Shown: one piece after another, positions 32,955-41,918 of the stretch
Position numbering within the stretch: the stretch's first letter is position 1
Layout: every line of letters starts with the position of its first letter
Assembly: GCF_014204415.1 (NCBI RefSeq)
Contig: NZ_JACHLE010000001.1
Coordinates: 1,550,001-1,614,000, forward strand
Source of the DNA: Chryseobacterium defluvii
Lineage (GTDB): Bacteria > Bacteroidota > Bacteroidia > Flavobacteriales > Weeksellaceae
DNA: 64,000 nucleotides
Direction: 5' to 3'
The notes under the pieces: model-generated
Seen by the model: only the letters and a program-made list of their open reading frames with translations
What the model was told of the DNA's origin: nothing
Database searches by the model: none
Program-made: the position numbers and the translations under genes

Positions 32955-33653
32955 TTATTTCACTTTAATAAAGGATAGTTCTTCCATGCTGTCGGATACT
33001 CCGAATAGTTTGTATCCATGCTCTTCCAATAAGGAGAGTAGCTTTCGGGTCCTGTCTTTTCCATCTTCAAAAAATCTTTCGTGGATCTCTATTAAAAGCT
33101 GTTTTATTTCTACTGGGGTATTAAGAATGTTTTCTATGATCTTATATTCCGATCCTTCAATATCCATTTTAAGGAGATCAACAGAGGTATGGCCCAGGTC
33201 CTGAACAATATCGGAAAGGCATTTCATGGGAACTTTTACCACTCTTTGCTCATTCACATTCTTCTGTTTGATGGCGCTTCCTGAAACATAACTTTCATTT
33301 TTAGGCAGCATAAATTCAACATCTCCGCTTCTGTCATCTATCCCAAAAGGGAAAAAATTGAATTCTGTAGGGACATCCGTATTGTTTTTGACCCATTTTA
33401 TCGATTTGGGCGTAGGATCAAAAGCAAATACTTTGCAGCCAAATTTTTCAATAACGGCCTTATCAAAGGAAATATCTTCTCCTATTCCGAAAGAGTATAC
33501 CACAGAGTCTTTATTCAGCTTGCCGGATGCTATATAAAAGCCGCCATACTGATTCCCGAACCATTGATGGTCAATCGATATATTTTTTTTCAGGTATGTG
33601 ATCTTTCCCAGGAAAGCATTTACCTTTGTTTTTAATCTGGTTATCATATTCAT
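32955..33653 (-). CDS. FkbM-family methyltransferase
   Basis: The 232-residue protein has the SAM-binding glycine region VVYSFGIGEDISFDKAVIEKFG, then VFAFDPTPKSIKW, then the FkbM core LLKMDIEGSEYKIIENIL. It ends in LLSLLEEHGYKLFGVSD. FkbM-type enzymes O-methylate sugars or other hydroxyls. Inside the locus it probably methylates a sugar of the repeat unit; the position is unknown. Confidence 0.82.
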   Translation of the reverse strand: MNMITRLKTKVNAFLGKITYLKKNISIDHQWFGNQYGGFYIASGKLNKDSVVYSFGIGEDISFDKAVIEKFGCKVFAFDPTPKSIKWVKNNTDVPTEFNFFPFGIDDRSGDVEFMLPKNESYVSGSAIKQKNVNEQRVVKVPMKCLSDIVQDLGHTSVDLLKMDIEGSEYKIIENILNTPVEIKQLLIEIHERFFEDGKDRTRKLLSLLEEHGYKLFGVSDSMEELSFIKVK

Positions 33654-33677
33654 TTGTTTTTTGTTTTATTTTTTATG

Positions 33678-34802
33678 CTAATGAAGACTGCTTTTTGCCA
33701 TCTTCAAAAATCTTTCCACCATAACATCCACATTATAGCTTTCTCTTGCTATTTTTTTTACATTCCGGCTCATTTCGTTGAGGTTTTCCGGGGAATCTAA
33801 AAGTTCTATCACCTTTTTCGCCAGATCCGAAGCATCGTCCTCTTTAAAATTCTTCCCTGTCTCATCATTGACAAAAGCTCCGTATTCCGGGCCATGCATG
33901 GCTTCATTCGGGTTCACTACAATTGGCAATCCGTACCCGAAAGCATGAATGATACTTAGCCCTACGGATGCAGGATGTATAAACAGCTTTGTGTTTAGAA
34001 AAAATGGTGCCAATTTATCTTCTTCATAGATCTGGCCTGCAAAATAAATATATTTTTCAACATCCAGTTTTTTTGCAAGGGATTTTAAATGTCCTTCCTC
34101 TTCTCCCGAACCTACCAGGCACCAGCAAATATCCGGTACCTTTGCAGCAATTTCCGGTAAAGCCTCAATCATCTGCTCAAATTTATTTTTGGACACCAAC
34201 CTTGCAATGGAAAGAACAAGGGTTTTGTTATCCAGACCTCTGTCTTTTTTCCACTGATCCAGTTTTTCGGGTGGCCAGTTTTGGATCCCTGCATCAATCT
34301 TTTTCTGATCCAGCCCATTATTCATTCCCAGTATATTCTGCTTCGAAAATCCTTTGGCCCTAAGCATATTTACTTCTTTGTCCGTATAGACAAAAATATT
34401 CTTAAACAGGGATGTCCATTTCAATCTCAGCCATTCTGTATACTTGTTTGCCCCAAAGGAATGTGCCATCGTCCAAATTACCATTTTTTTTCCGGTAAAA
34501 GACAATATAATCCCCAGTAATATATTTGAGAAAATTCTAGGATTCCCATCAAGGAAAATAACATCAGCCTTTTTTATTTTCCCGACAGGCAAAAACTGGA
34601 AGGCCAGTTTCTCGTTTTTCAAGGACATGCATTTTACCAGATGTACTTTTTCTCCATATTTTTTGTGAATGGATTTTACATTAACTCCAGGAATGTTATC
34701 CTGACAATAAACAGTGACCTTCACACCTTCTTTATTCAAAAGCCTGTCGTAAAATCCCTCACGGTAGGTAGTGATCACATTCGTAATTATGGCTACTTCC
34801 AT
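33678..34802 (-). CDS. Glycosyltransferase family 4
   Basis: The 374-residue GT-B protein opens with IITNVITTYREGFYDRLL and has a C-terminal domain with LVLSIARLVSKNKFEQMIEAL, CWCLVGSGEEEGHLKSLA and FIHPASVGLSIIHAFGYGLP (donor-binding acidic loop replaced by VGLSIIHA) with VVNPNEAMHGPEYGA. Its first bases overlap the polymerase gene by ten bases. Donor and acceptor are unknown. Confidence 0.8.
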   Translation of the reverse strand: MEVAIITNVITTYREGFYDRLLNKEGVKVTVYCQDNIPGVNVKSIHKKYGEKVHLVKCMSLKNEKLAFQFLPVGKIKKADVIFLDGNPRIFSNILLGIILSFTGKKMVIWTMAHSFGANKYTEWLRLKWTSLFKNIFVYTDKEVNMLRAKGFSKQNILGMNNGLDQKKIDAGIQNWPPEKLDQWKKDRGLDNKTLVLSIARLVSKNKFEQMIEALPEIAAKVPDICWCLVGSGEEEGHLKSLAKKLDVEKYIYFAGQIYEEDKLAPFFLNTKLFIHPASVGLSIIHAFGYGLPIVVNPNEAMHGPEYGAFVNDETGKNFKEDDASDLAKKVIELLDSPENLNEMSRNVKKIARESYNVDVMVERFLKMAKSSLH

Positions 34803-36019
34803 CCGATAAAACTTTTCTTATATAAAATAAAATGATAAACCAGTAACATGGTAAGGGTCTGATCCTGATAAAATGCTCCTGAAACCATACTGGAAGAAAT
34901 TAACTGAATTAAGATGAGACTGATCCAGAAGTGAGGATGATCATCATGAATATTTTTATAACAGCACTTCAAAGCTGACCACAGTATATAAACCATCATC
35001 ATTCCCCCCACAATTCCCAGGGCAATTAATGAATCCAGTATAATATTATGGGCATAGGCATATTCTCCATTCTTATTGAAAATAGCAAACTGATCGCCTA
35101 TAAACGGGTGTTCATAGAACACTTTGAGGGCCTCCTCATGCAATAAGCTTCTTTCATCCGGGCCACTTCCGCTGATGGTTTCTCTCAGCCTGATCTCAAT
35201 AACCGGAGAGATATCTCCCATTAATGACAATATGGGATCCTGCAGAAGGTAAATGACCAATAATAATATAACTGAAATACCAATCCCTGTCATAATATTC
35301 TTTCCCTTTGAAAAAAACCAGAAAAAAACCACCACTAAAAAGGAAAGTATAGGCCCACGGCTTCCTGAACGCAATAAACTGTAAACGGATAATATGAAAA
35401 CCAATATAATCCCTATTTTCAACAACAGCTTATGTTTTTCTTTGAAAAGCATGAACAGTGACATATACATTCCCATTACCCCGAGATTACCATATGAAAT
35501 GGTATTCAGAGCGACGTTGGCATCGGCTCTGTACTCATTGTCTGTATTACTGATGAGGGCCTGATTGGAGAACAGTGTTATTGTCAGAATGATAATTACG
35601 GATATATAAACAGCATAAAATGCTTTGTTTAAATCGATATATTTAAAACTTTTGATGGTGGAAACTAAAGCAGCCATACATATTCCGAAAATGTACAGCC
35701 AAAGCTGGGAAGTACCTTCAATGAAATAATCCGTCCTCAAAAAGTTGTCTGAGAATATCCTTACAATAAGGGCAAGCCAATAAATGATCAGCACGACCAA
35801 CGGTAATGATTTGAAATCTGATATATTTCTGATATTGATATAAATAACCGCCAACATGATAGCAAGTGCTAAAGCACGGTAAGGCACGGTAATTGCCCTG
35901 GAAATATTCTCAAAATCCGAGGATGAAGGCAGAAATATAGTTGTTACCAACTGGTATCCTATGATACACAGGATAAAGCTGAGGGTACTTAAAAAAATAT
36001 TTATTTTATGCGTTGCCAA
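34793..36019 (-). CDS. O-antigen polymerase/ligase family membrane protein (Wzy or WaaL), copy 1
   Basis: The 408-residue membrane protein has about eleven hydrophobic segments and a periplasmic loop with GSGPDERSLLHEEALKVFYE, then HPFIGDQFAIF and AHNIILDSLIALGIVGG, as in the Wzy_C family. The only available start is TTG at 36019, because an in-frame stop lies 15 bases upstream and the next Met is inside a helix. It lies between two glycosyltransferases just after the flippase, the usual Wzy position. Confidence 0.78.
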   Translation of the reverse strand: MATHKINIFLSTLSFILCIIGYQLVTTIFLPSSSDFENISRAITVPYRALALAIMLAVIYINIRNISDFKSLPLVVLIIYWLALIVRIFSDNFLRTDYFIEGTSQLWLYIFGICMAALVSTIKSFKYIDLNKAFYAVYISVIIILTITLFSNQALISNTDNEYRADANVALNTISYGNLGVMGMYMSLFMLFKEKHKLLLKIGIILVFILSVYSLLRSGSRGPILSFLVVVFFWFFSKGKNIMTGIGISVILLLVIYLLQDPILSLMGDISPVIEIRLRETISGSGPDERSLLHEEALKVFYEHPFIGDQFAIFNKNGEYAYAHNIILDSLIALGIVGGMMMVYILWSALKCCYKNIHDDHPHFWISLILIQLISSSMVSGAFYQDQTLTMLLVYHFILYKKSFIGWK

Positions 36020-36031
36020 CTTAATATACGA

Positions 36032-37258
36032 TTAGAATTTCGGAAGGTTATTATTTAAATATTGTTTCCCGTTTTTATTGTAAAACTCTAAAATCTGTTC
36101 ATCATTCAGTTCTGCGACTTCAAAAGTATCGGATAATTCATAGACCCCGGTTTCTTTGGATTCCGGAAGTATATAGCGTAAGTTCTTTCTTAAATGAAAG
36201 ATGATCCTGTCTTTCCAAGCCTGAAAATAATACAACTTAATTTTAAATCCGGATATATCCGGATTGCTTTCACTTTCTTTTGCAATGGTAGATTTGATAC
36301 GATCTTTATAGGGGGTATCAAAAACCAGACACATCGCATAAAGATAATTATAATTAATTTTTTTTAACAGGTCTTTTTTTCGAAGTCTTTTGAGTGCCTG
36401 CAGCATAGATTCTGCATAGATGGTATAGCCGGACCAATAGAAGGGTACTTCCTTTGACCAGTTATCTGCCGTATCTTTCGGAAGATGCTTGAAGTTTGAA
36501 ATTTCCCCAATATGCCTACCGCTTGCGCCCATTCCACCACCACTGGATTTTGAGTGTCCGGAAATAACATAAGGGATATCTATCAGAATATGGTTTCTTA
36601 CATTGATCCCCAATGCAACAGCATTAGCCATATCCGGGCTGGGCCCAGGAAAAAAAGATCCTGTACTTTCTTTAATTTCCTTAAGTACTGATAGTTTAAC
36701 AATTCCATGGTAAACCCTAGGAAGGTCTAGTATATCCGTTCCTCCACATTTCAGAAGCTTATCCATTTCTTCACGAGGCTTGATCTCAGTAATTTTACCT
36801 GAAACCGAGGTCTGTGTAAATTTACCTGAAAGCTTGTTCCCGTATAGTCTGGATTTGATATCCGGCCAAGAATATGAACCTTTAAGAGGCAATACTGAAT
36901 CTATATTTTTCGATCTGATCTCTTTTACCAGATCTATAATGTATTTACTGAAAATATCATCATCTCCAATGAATGTCACATACTCCCCTGTTGCCTGGGA
37001 TAGGGCAAGATCTGAATTATCTATTACCGAAATACTTTCTTTCACATAATTATAAATAATTCTGTCATCATTTAGGTTCTGAAGACTGTTGAAAAATTTT
37101 TTCTGAGCTTCATTATCATCACTATTATCCTGAATCACGAGCTGCACTTCCCTGCAATCCAAATCATGAAAATAATTGACCAGATATTCGAGATAATAAT
37201 GCCTGTTCTTGGTAGGAACAATAATACTTAATATAGGGAATGTAGTATCTACTGTCAT
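36032..37258 (-). CDS. Glycosyltransferase family 2
   Basis: The 408-residue GT-A protein has FPILSIIVPTKNRHYYLEYLV at the start, IQDNSDDN, and the DXD-type metal motif in VTFIGDDDIFSKYI (about residue 95). The C-terminal part is helical, with no transmembrane segment. Its start overlaps the flippase stop by four bases. It is a likely inner-face sugar transferase of the repeat unit; the donor is unknown. Confidence 0.83.
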   Translation of the reverse strand: MTVDTTFPILSIIVPTKNRHYYLEYLVNYFHDLDCREVQLVIQDNSDDNEAQKKFFNSLQNLNDDRIIYNYVKESISVIDNSDLALSQATGEYVTFIGDDDIFSKYIIDLVKEIRSKNIDSVLPLKGSYSWPDIKSRLYGNKLSGKFTQTSVSGKITEIKPREEMDKLLKCGGTDILDLPRVYHGIVKLSVLKEIKESTGSFFPGPSPDMANAVALGINVRNHILIDIPYVISGHSKSSGGGMGASGRHIGEISNFKHLPKDTADNWSKEVPFYWSGYTIYAESMLQALKRLRKKDLLKKINYNYLYAMCLVFDTPYKDRIKSTIAKESESNPDISGFKIKLYYFQAWKDRIIFHLRKNLRYILPESKETGVYELSDTFEVAELNDEQILEFYNKNGKQYLNNNLPKF

Positions 37259-38775
37259 TTTTTAAAAAGTTTATGATTAAAAACGATCTTTTTCAGATTT
37301 ATCTTTTCATTCTGCGGAATGAAGATCAGGAAATTGACCAGCAATGAGAATAATCCTATTACCGATAGTAATAAAAAGGAAAAGATCCTGCTGCCAAAAA
37401 AATACCTGGCAAGGAAGTAATGTGAAACAAATGTTATACATCCTGCCAAAATTAATGGCAACAATAAATCCTTAATACAAAACACTGCAAAAGGCTTTAT
37501 ATGTAAGAACTTTTTATTTATAAAATACAAATAAACGATTGTTGAAATAATTTGTACAGCTGCAAAAACCACTGCCACACCGTAAACTCCCCATCGTTCA
37601 GTAACCATCCAATATCCCGGGATTGCAATGAAAATACTGGCTATTCCCAGATAATTATTTATTTTGGTATAACCATTGGCAATGGCTATATTATAAGGTA
37701 ATACGGAAAATGCCAACATGGAGTAAGCTATTACCATATATATTAAAACGTCCGCACTTTTTTCTGCAATAGTATGGTCCCCTGTCCATATCCATATGAT
37801 TTCTTTTGCAAATACGGCCATCATCCCTACCACGCAAGAGATGATGACAGAGGTATAAAGATTGGTTATTTTAAATAATGATAAAGCTTCGGATCTACTA
37901 CCGGAAGAAAATAATGCCGTGAATCGAGGTAATATAGCCGTAGCAATCGGATTGACGAGAACAGCAACACTTGTAGCCAAAGAAACGGCAAGGGTATAGT
38001 ATCCCAATTGTTCTATTGGCAATAGTTTACTGATCGTCAATTTATCCAGTTGGGTATTGACCGCTGCTACAAGCGAAATAAGTAGCATTCCTCCAGCAAA
38101 TTTCCATACATCCTTAATAACAGGTTTTTCTATTTTGAAGTTAAATGTTTTAAAGTAACCGCCATATAAGGCTTTTGCAACAGAAAATCTGAATAGCAAT
38201 GTAAATATGATGGTAGATAGAGACTGCCACAAAAAGAAAATATAAAGGCTGGGGTTAAACAAAATAATTAGTACGACGACTCCATTCCTTATAATTCCCC
38301 AAAACATTTGCAGCAAATTGGCCTCCACCTGCTTTTCGAAACCCAGTAATCCCCCCATATAAAAACGAAGCAACATCTGAAATCCGAAATCAAAGCTGAT
38401 TATCATAATAAACTTCGCCATATTGTCATTGCCTGACGTATGAAGCCAGTCTTTTGCAATGGTGGGGGCCAATAGAACAACCACTATGATGATGATACTT
38501 ACAATAATCAGATAAATAGATTCCAGCGTTACAAAGGTGCGCACTTTATACTCATGGTCATGGTCATTTCTCGCAAATCCTCTTGATAAGGTAGCTGTAA
38601 GTCCGGAATCGAAAATAGCCATTATTCCAGCTATCACCAGTGTAAAACTAACGATGGAGTAGCTCTCAAAGCCCAGAAACTTAATGTAGAGCGGTATGAA
38701 CAGGAAATTGGAAACAATGCTCCAGAATCGTCCTAAAAAATTGGCCAAAATATTCCTAAACATATTGTGTTTCAT
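37255..38775 (-). CDS. wzx: Oligosaccharide flippase (Wzx, MOP superfamily)
   Basis: The 506-residue protein has about fourteen hydrophobic helices evenly spread, opening with NILANFLGRFWSIVSNFLFIPLYIKFLG and with the polysaccharide-synthesis segment PIATAILPRFTALFSSG. It flips lipid-linked repeat units across the inner membrane for the Wzy polymerase. Its ATG shares a base with a TAA that closes an open frame continuing from the acyltransferase gene upstream (see findings). Confidence 0.85.
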   Translation of the reverse strand: MKHNMFRNILANFLGRFWSIVSNFLFIPLYIKFLGFESYSIVSFTLVIAGIMAIFDSGLTATLSRGFARNDHDHEYKVRTFVTLESIYLIIVSIIIIVVVLLAPTIAKDWLHTSGNDNMAKFIMIISFDFGFQMLLRFYMGGLLGFEKQVEANLLQMFWGIIRNGVVVLIILFNPSLYIFFLWQSLSTIIFTLLFRFSVAKALYGGYFKTFNFKIEKPVIKDVWKFAGGMLLISLVAAVNTQLDKLTISKLLPIEQLGYYTLAVSLATSVAVLVNPIATAILPRFTALFSSGSRSEALSLFKITNLYTSVIISCVVGMMAVFAKEIIWIWTGDHTIAEKSADVLIYMVIAYSMLAFSVLPYNIAIANGYTKINNYLGIASIFIAIPGYWMVTERWGVYGVAVVFAAVQIISTIVYLYFINKKFLHIKPFAVFCIKDLLLPLILAGCITFVSHYFLARYFFGSRIFSFLLLSVIGLFSLLVNFLIFIPQNEKINLKKIVFNHKLFKK

Positions 38776-38877
38776 TATATAGCTTTTGATGACTTACCCA
38801 ATATGTTCCAATGAATTCTTTCTTCTGTCAATACTTCATCATTACACAGGCTGGCCGTTTCAAATAGATTAATTGGG
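38775..38877 (-). pseudogene. Frameshifted 3' tail of the acyltransferase gene
   Basis: The annotated acyltransferase stops at 38869. In the +1 frame, from a TTTTT run near 38880, 34 codons stay open (YPINLFETASL to WNILGKSSKAI) and end in a TAA that overlaps the flippase ATG as TAATG. That coupling style is used elsewhere in this operon, and the peptide looks like normal coding sequence. Removing one T from the run joins the two frames. Confidence 0.6.
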
Positions 38878-39720
38878 TAAAAACCTGGCTTTATTATTGT
38901 AAAGATATTTATATACCTTTCTTTCTAAAGCCGAATTTGATTTGTTGAATGTTTTATTAGTTAAGAAGAAAACTCCCTTATCACTATTATCCTTTTCATT
39001 TGTTGTAAAAATAACGCGATCATTTCCTTCCTCTAAAACCGTTTCGGAAGTATTTTTGTTTATACTGACTGCCGGATTTAGCTTAACAAAATCTTCAAGC
39101 CAGCCATTCAGCATTTCAAATTTTTCACTGATTGTCTTTTCAATATAAAAATTAGCTTTCTCCATTAATTTGGCAGGGCTGCCTGCATAAGCTCTTCCAG
39201 GCTCTGTATCTTTTGTAAGAACAGAATTGATCAAAGCGGTACTTTTTTTTCCTAAAGTAATTCCTGAACCAACAACACAACTGCCCACCAACCATACATC
39301 ATCTTCAATAACGGTCTTTCTCATGGCATAAAGTGTACATCCTTCGATCTGTTCACCACTTGCCACATGTGTCCAGATTTGGGAATACATTCCTACCCTT
39401 ACACCATTGCCAATATGCAAACCTCCGGTAGCATCCAGTATCGTATTTTGTCCAAACCAACAATTATGGCCTATTTCCATTTCTTTTTCAGCCATCATCA
39501 GCATATCGTTATGAAATACATTCCAGTCTCCGATACTTAACTTGCTATGTACAAATATCCTTGTATTATCATTGATAATATTATTATCTCCAATGGTAAT
39601 TTTCGCATTCGGATCATTCCCAAGTATCTCAATTACTACATTTTTCCCGATCCTGTTAAATGCTCCTATTTTTACATTTGGATGGATCTGTGCTGTTTCG
39701 TGGATTTGATTATTGTCCAT
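38869..39720 (-). CDS. Left-handed beta-helix acyltransferase (DapH/WbpD/WbbJ-like)
   Basis: The 283-residue protein has hexapeptide repeats from residue 8 to about 190 (IHPNVKIGAFNRIGKNVVI, ITIGDNNIINDN, MEIGHNCWFGQNTILD, GVRVGMYSQIWTH, VIEDDVWLVGSCVVGSGITLG) and the typical AYAGSPAKLMEK end. A further 80 residues follow without repeats. It probably transfers an acetyl or similar group to an amino or hydroxy sugar. It is encoded next to two DegT-type genes, which suggests an aminosugar substrate. The 3' end appears frameshifted (see 38775-38877). Confidence 0.75.
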   Translation of the reverse strand: MDNNQIHETAQIHPNVKIGAFNRIGKNVVIEILGNDPNAKITIGDNNIINDNTRIFVHSKLSIGDWNVFHNDMLMMAEKEMEIGHNCWFGQNTILDATGGLHIGNGVRVGMYSQIWTHVASGEQIEGCTLYAMRKTVIEDDVWLVGSCVVGSGITLGKKSTALINSVLTKDTEPGRAYAGSPAKLMEKANFYIEKTISEKFEMLNGWLEDFVKLNPAVSINKNTSETVLEEGNDRVIFTTNEKDNSDKGVFFLTNKTFNKSNSALERKVYKYLYNNKARFLPN

Positions 39721-39752
39721 TAATATTAATGCTTTTTGATTATAGTAAAAAA

Positions 39753-40817
39753 CTATAGCTTAACCCACCATCCCGAAGGAAGGGCTAAGAATTTAGAGTA
39801 GAATTCATTCACCCCCGGCAAATCTGTATATTCGCCAAATAAAGAGTATCTGTTATTATTCAGGTGCACTGTAGAAGCCCAAAAACCTTTATCCCGAAAA
39901 TAATCCATCATCTCTTCTTTTTTCTCCGTAAACATCCCGAATACCCAATATATAGGATTGGAATCGGCTACATTTTTTATAGGAGTACATGGCAGATTTT
40001 CATTTTTCAGATACTCTGACCATTTCCTTGCATTTTCCCTCTGTTTTGCGAAGAGTTCAGGAAGAATTTCCATCTGCTTCAGGCCTATATATGAGCTTAC
40101 CTCATTAGCGGTCGCTCCGTATCCCTGTATGGTAACATCATACTTTTCGCTGATCTCTCCTTTGGCATCCCTGAATAATGGTCTTTCTAATCCCAAGTCT
40201 CTTTTGATCTTAGCTTTTTCCACATATTCCGGATCTTTAAAAACAATAGCTCCAGCCTCCATTGCATTGGGAAGCCTTACGGCATGAAAAGAAATAACGG
40301 TAGCATCACTGCCACAATTCCCTACTTTATTTCCTTTATATTCCTGCCCCATACCATCTACACAATCATCAATGGTAAAGATACCATGCTGCCTGGCAAT
40401 TTCATTGATCTCATCAATATAGCCCGCATATCCCAGATGCATATTGTGAAATATAGCCTTGGTATTTTTAGATATTTTCTGTTTTACACTTTCCGGGTCT
40501 AAAGTACCGGTTTCAGGATCAATATCTGCCCACATGATTTTTAAGCCTTTTGCAGAAAGGGGTTGTGTAGACTGTAAACAACACATAGGAGACATAATGA
40601 TCTCGTCTCCTGCTGAAATATTCAAAGTATCTAAGGCAATATTTAATGCCGAGGAATATGAATTTACGATAAGCAGGGATTCTGTTCCTATAAATTCTGT
40701 AAGTTTCTGCTCAAAAAGCTTTCCCCATTTTCCGAAAGCCAGCTGCCCGGAATACAAAATCTCATTGACCCCGTCTGAAATACCTTCCGGCATATAGGGT
40801 TTAAATAAAGGAATCAT
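39753..40817 (-). CDS. DegT/DnrJ/EryC1/StrS-family protein lacking the PLP lysine
   Basis: The 354-residue protein follows the DegT fold throughout: SGQLAFGKWGKLFEQKL, SYSSALNIALD, GDEIIMSPMCCLQ, FTIDDCVDGMG and, at the C terminus, SGWWVKL. The position of the Schiff-base lysine, in the motif SFHAVRLPNAMEAG, is Arg181 (codon AGG at 40275-40277). The paralogue encoded directly upstream has Lys182 at this place. It may be a catalytically altered enzyme or a regulatory or structural partner. The conserved PLP-ring aspartate position (Asp151) is kept. Confidence 0.75.
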   Translation of the reverse strand: MIPLFKPYMPEGISDGVNEILYSGQLAFGKWGKLFEQKLTEFIGTESLLIVNSYSSALNIALDTLNISAGDEIIMSPMCCLQSTQPLSAKGLKIMWADIDPETGTLDPESVKQKISKNTKAIFHNMHLGYAGYIDEINEIARQHGIFTIDDCVDGMGQEYKGNKVGNCGSDATVISFHAVRLPNAMEAGAIVFKDPEYVEKAKIKRDLGLERPLFRDAKGEISEKYDVTIQGYGATANEVSSYIGLKQMEILPELFAKQRENARKWSEYLKNENLPCTPIKNVADSNPIYWVFGMFTEKKEEMMDYFRDKGFWASTVHLNNNRYSLFGEYTDLPGVNEFYSKFLALPSGWWVKL

Positions 40818-40819
40818 AA

Positions 40820-41908
40820 TTACCAGCCTTTTTTTATGGTATCTGCTATTCTCTCCCGATCTTCATCGGAAACCCACCATCCGCAAGGAATGTGAACCAG
40901 TTTTTCATAAAAGTGATCCATTCCCGGCAATTCTCTTTTAGATTCTGCAAAGATACTGTGCAGGTCATTTCTATGATGTAATGGTGATGCTGAAATATCA
41001 TTCTCGGTCATCAAAGCTATAAAATCATCTCTGCGGTCTACCTTCATGGTATATAACCAGTATGAAGGTTCGGTATTTTTATTATAATTTACCAGTTCAA
41101 TACCCTCTATACCTTTTAGAGCTTCATCATAAAATTTACCGTTTCCTATGTATTTTCCTAATACTTCTTCCAGATACTTCATCTGCACCAGGCCAATAGT
41201 AGCATTCACATTGTTCATGGCATATTTGTAACCTGTTTCGGTAATATCATTCTCCAGCCTGCTTTTCCCTTTATCTAATCCGAACCATCTCATCTTTTTG
41301 GCTCTTGGAAGCTGATCCGATCCTTTAAAGGTCAGAAAACCTCCGTCAACCGTGGTCATATGCTTTATAGCCTGAAGTGAAAAAATAGTATACGGAGAGT
41401 TTGACCCCACGTATTGTCCGTTATATTTGCTTCCTAAAGCATGAGCTGCATCTTCTATAATGGGAATATTAAATTCCTGTGAAATTTTGTTGAATTCATC
41501 CATATCGCAGACCATTCCTGCATAATGAACGAGGAGAATGGCTTTGGTCTTTTCTGTAATAAGTGATCTCACAGACTCTGGTGACAGCAGCCCTGAATTA
41601 GGATCTACATCACCCCATACCACTTTACCACCTACCATAGTAATGGCAACATTGGTAGGTTCGGCCGTCATAGGGGTACTTATTACCTCATCCCCAAATC
41701 CTACTCCTGCCAATAATAATGCTATATGAAGTGCATCTGTCCCCGAATGAAGGGCCAGTACATTCTTATTATCCAGAAAGTCTGCAAATTTTCTCTCAAA
41801 TTCATATACAGGTTCTCCTTCTGCTATATATCCGCTGTACAGAATCTTCTCTACTTCTGGGATAAGATCTTCACGAGGAGGCAAATATGGTTTTACTATA
41901 GGTATCAT
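40820..41908 (-). CDS. DegT/DnrJ/EryC1/StrS aminotransferase
   Basis: The 362-residue protein has the PLP lysine Lys182 in IFSLQAIKHMTTVDGG, the aspartate in IIEDAAHALGS and the terminal PCGWWVSDEDRERIAD. These enzymes transfer an amino group from glutamate to a keto-sugar nucleotide. It ends two bases before the lysine-less paralogue begins, and the two share the GWWV ending and general layout, so they probably arose by duplication. The keto-sugar is unknown. Confidence 0.85.
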   Translation of the reverse strand: MIPIVKPYLPPREDLIPEVEKILYSGYIAEGEPVYEFERKFADFLDNKNVLALHSGTDALHIALLLAGVGFGDEVISTPMTAEPTNVAITMVGGKVVWGDVDPNSGLLSPESVRSLITEKTKAILLVHYAGMVCDMDEFNKISQEFNIPIIEDAAHALGSKYNGQYVGSNSPYTIFSLQAIKHMTTVDGGFLTFKGSDQLPRAKKMRWFGLDKGKSRLENDITETGYKYAMNNVNATIGLVQMKYLEEVLGKYIGNGKFYDEALKGIEGIELVNYNKNTEPSYWLYTMKVDRRDDFIALMTENDISASPLHHRNDLHSIFAESKRELPGMDHFYEKLVHIPCGWWVSDEDRERIADTIKKGW

Positions 41909-41918
41909 ATCTTATAAA

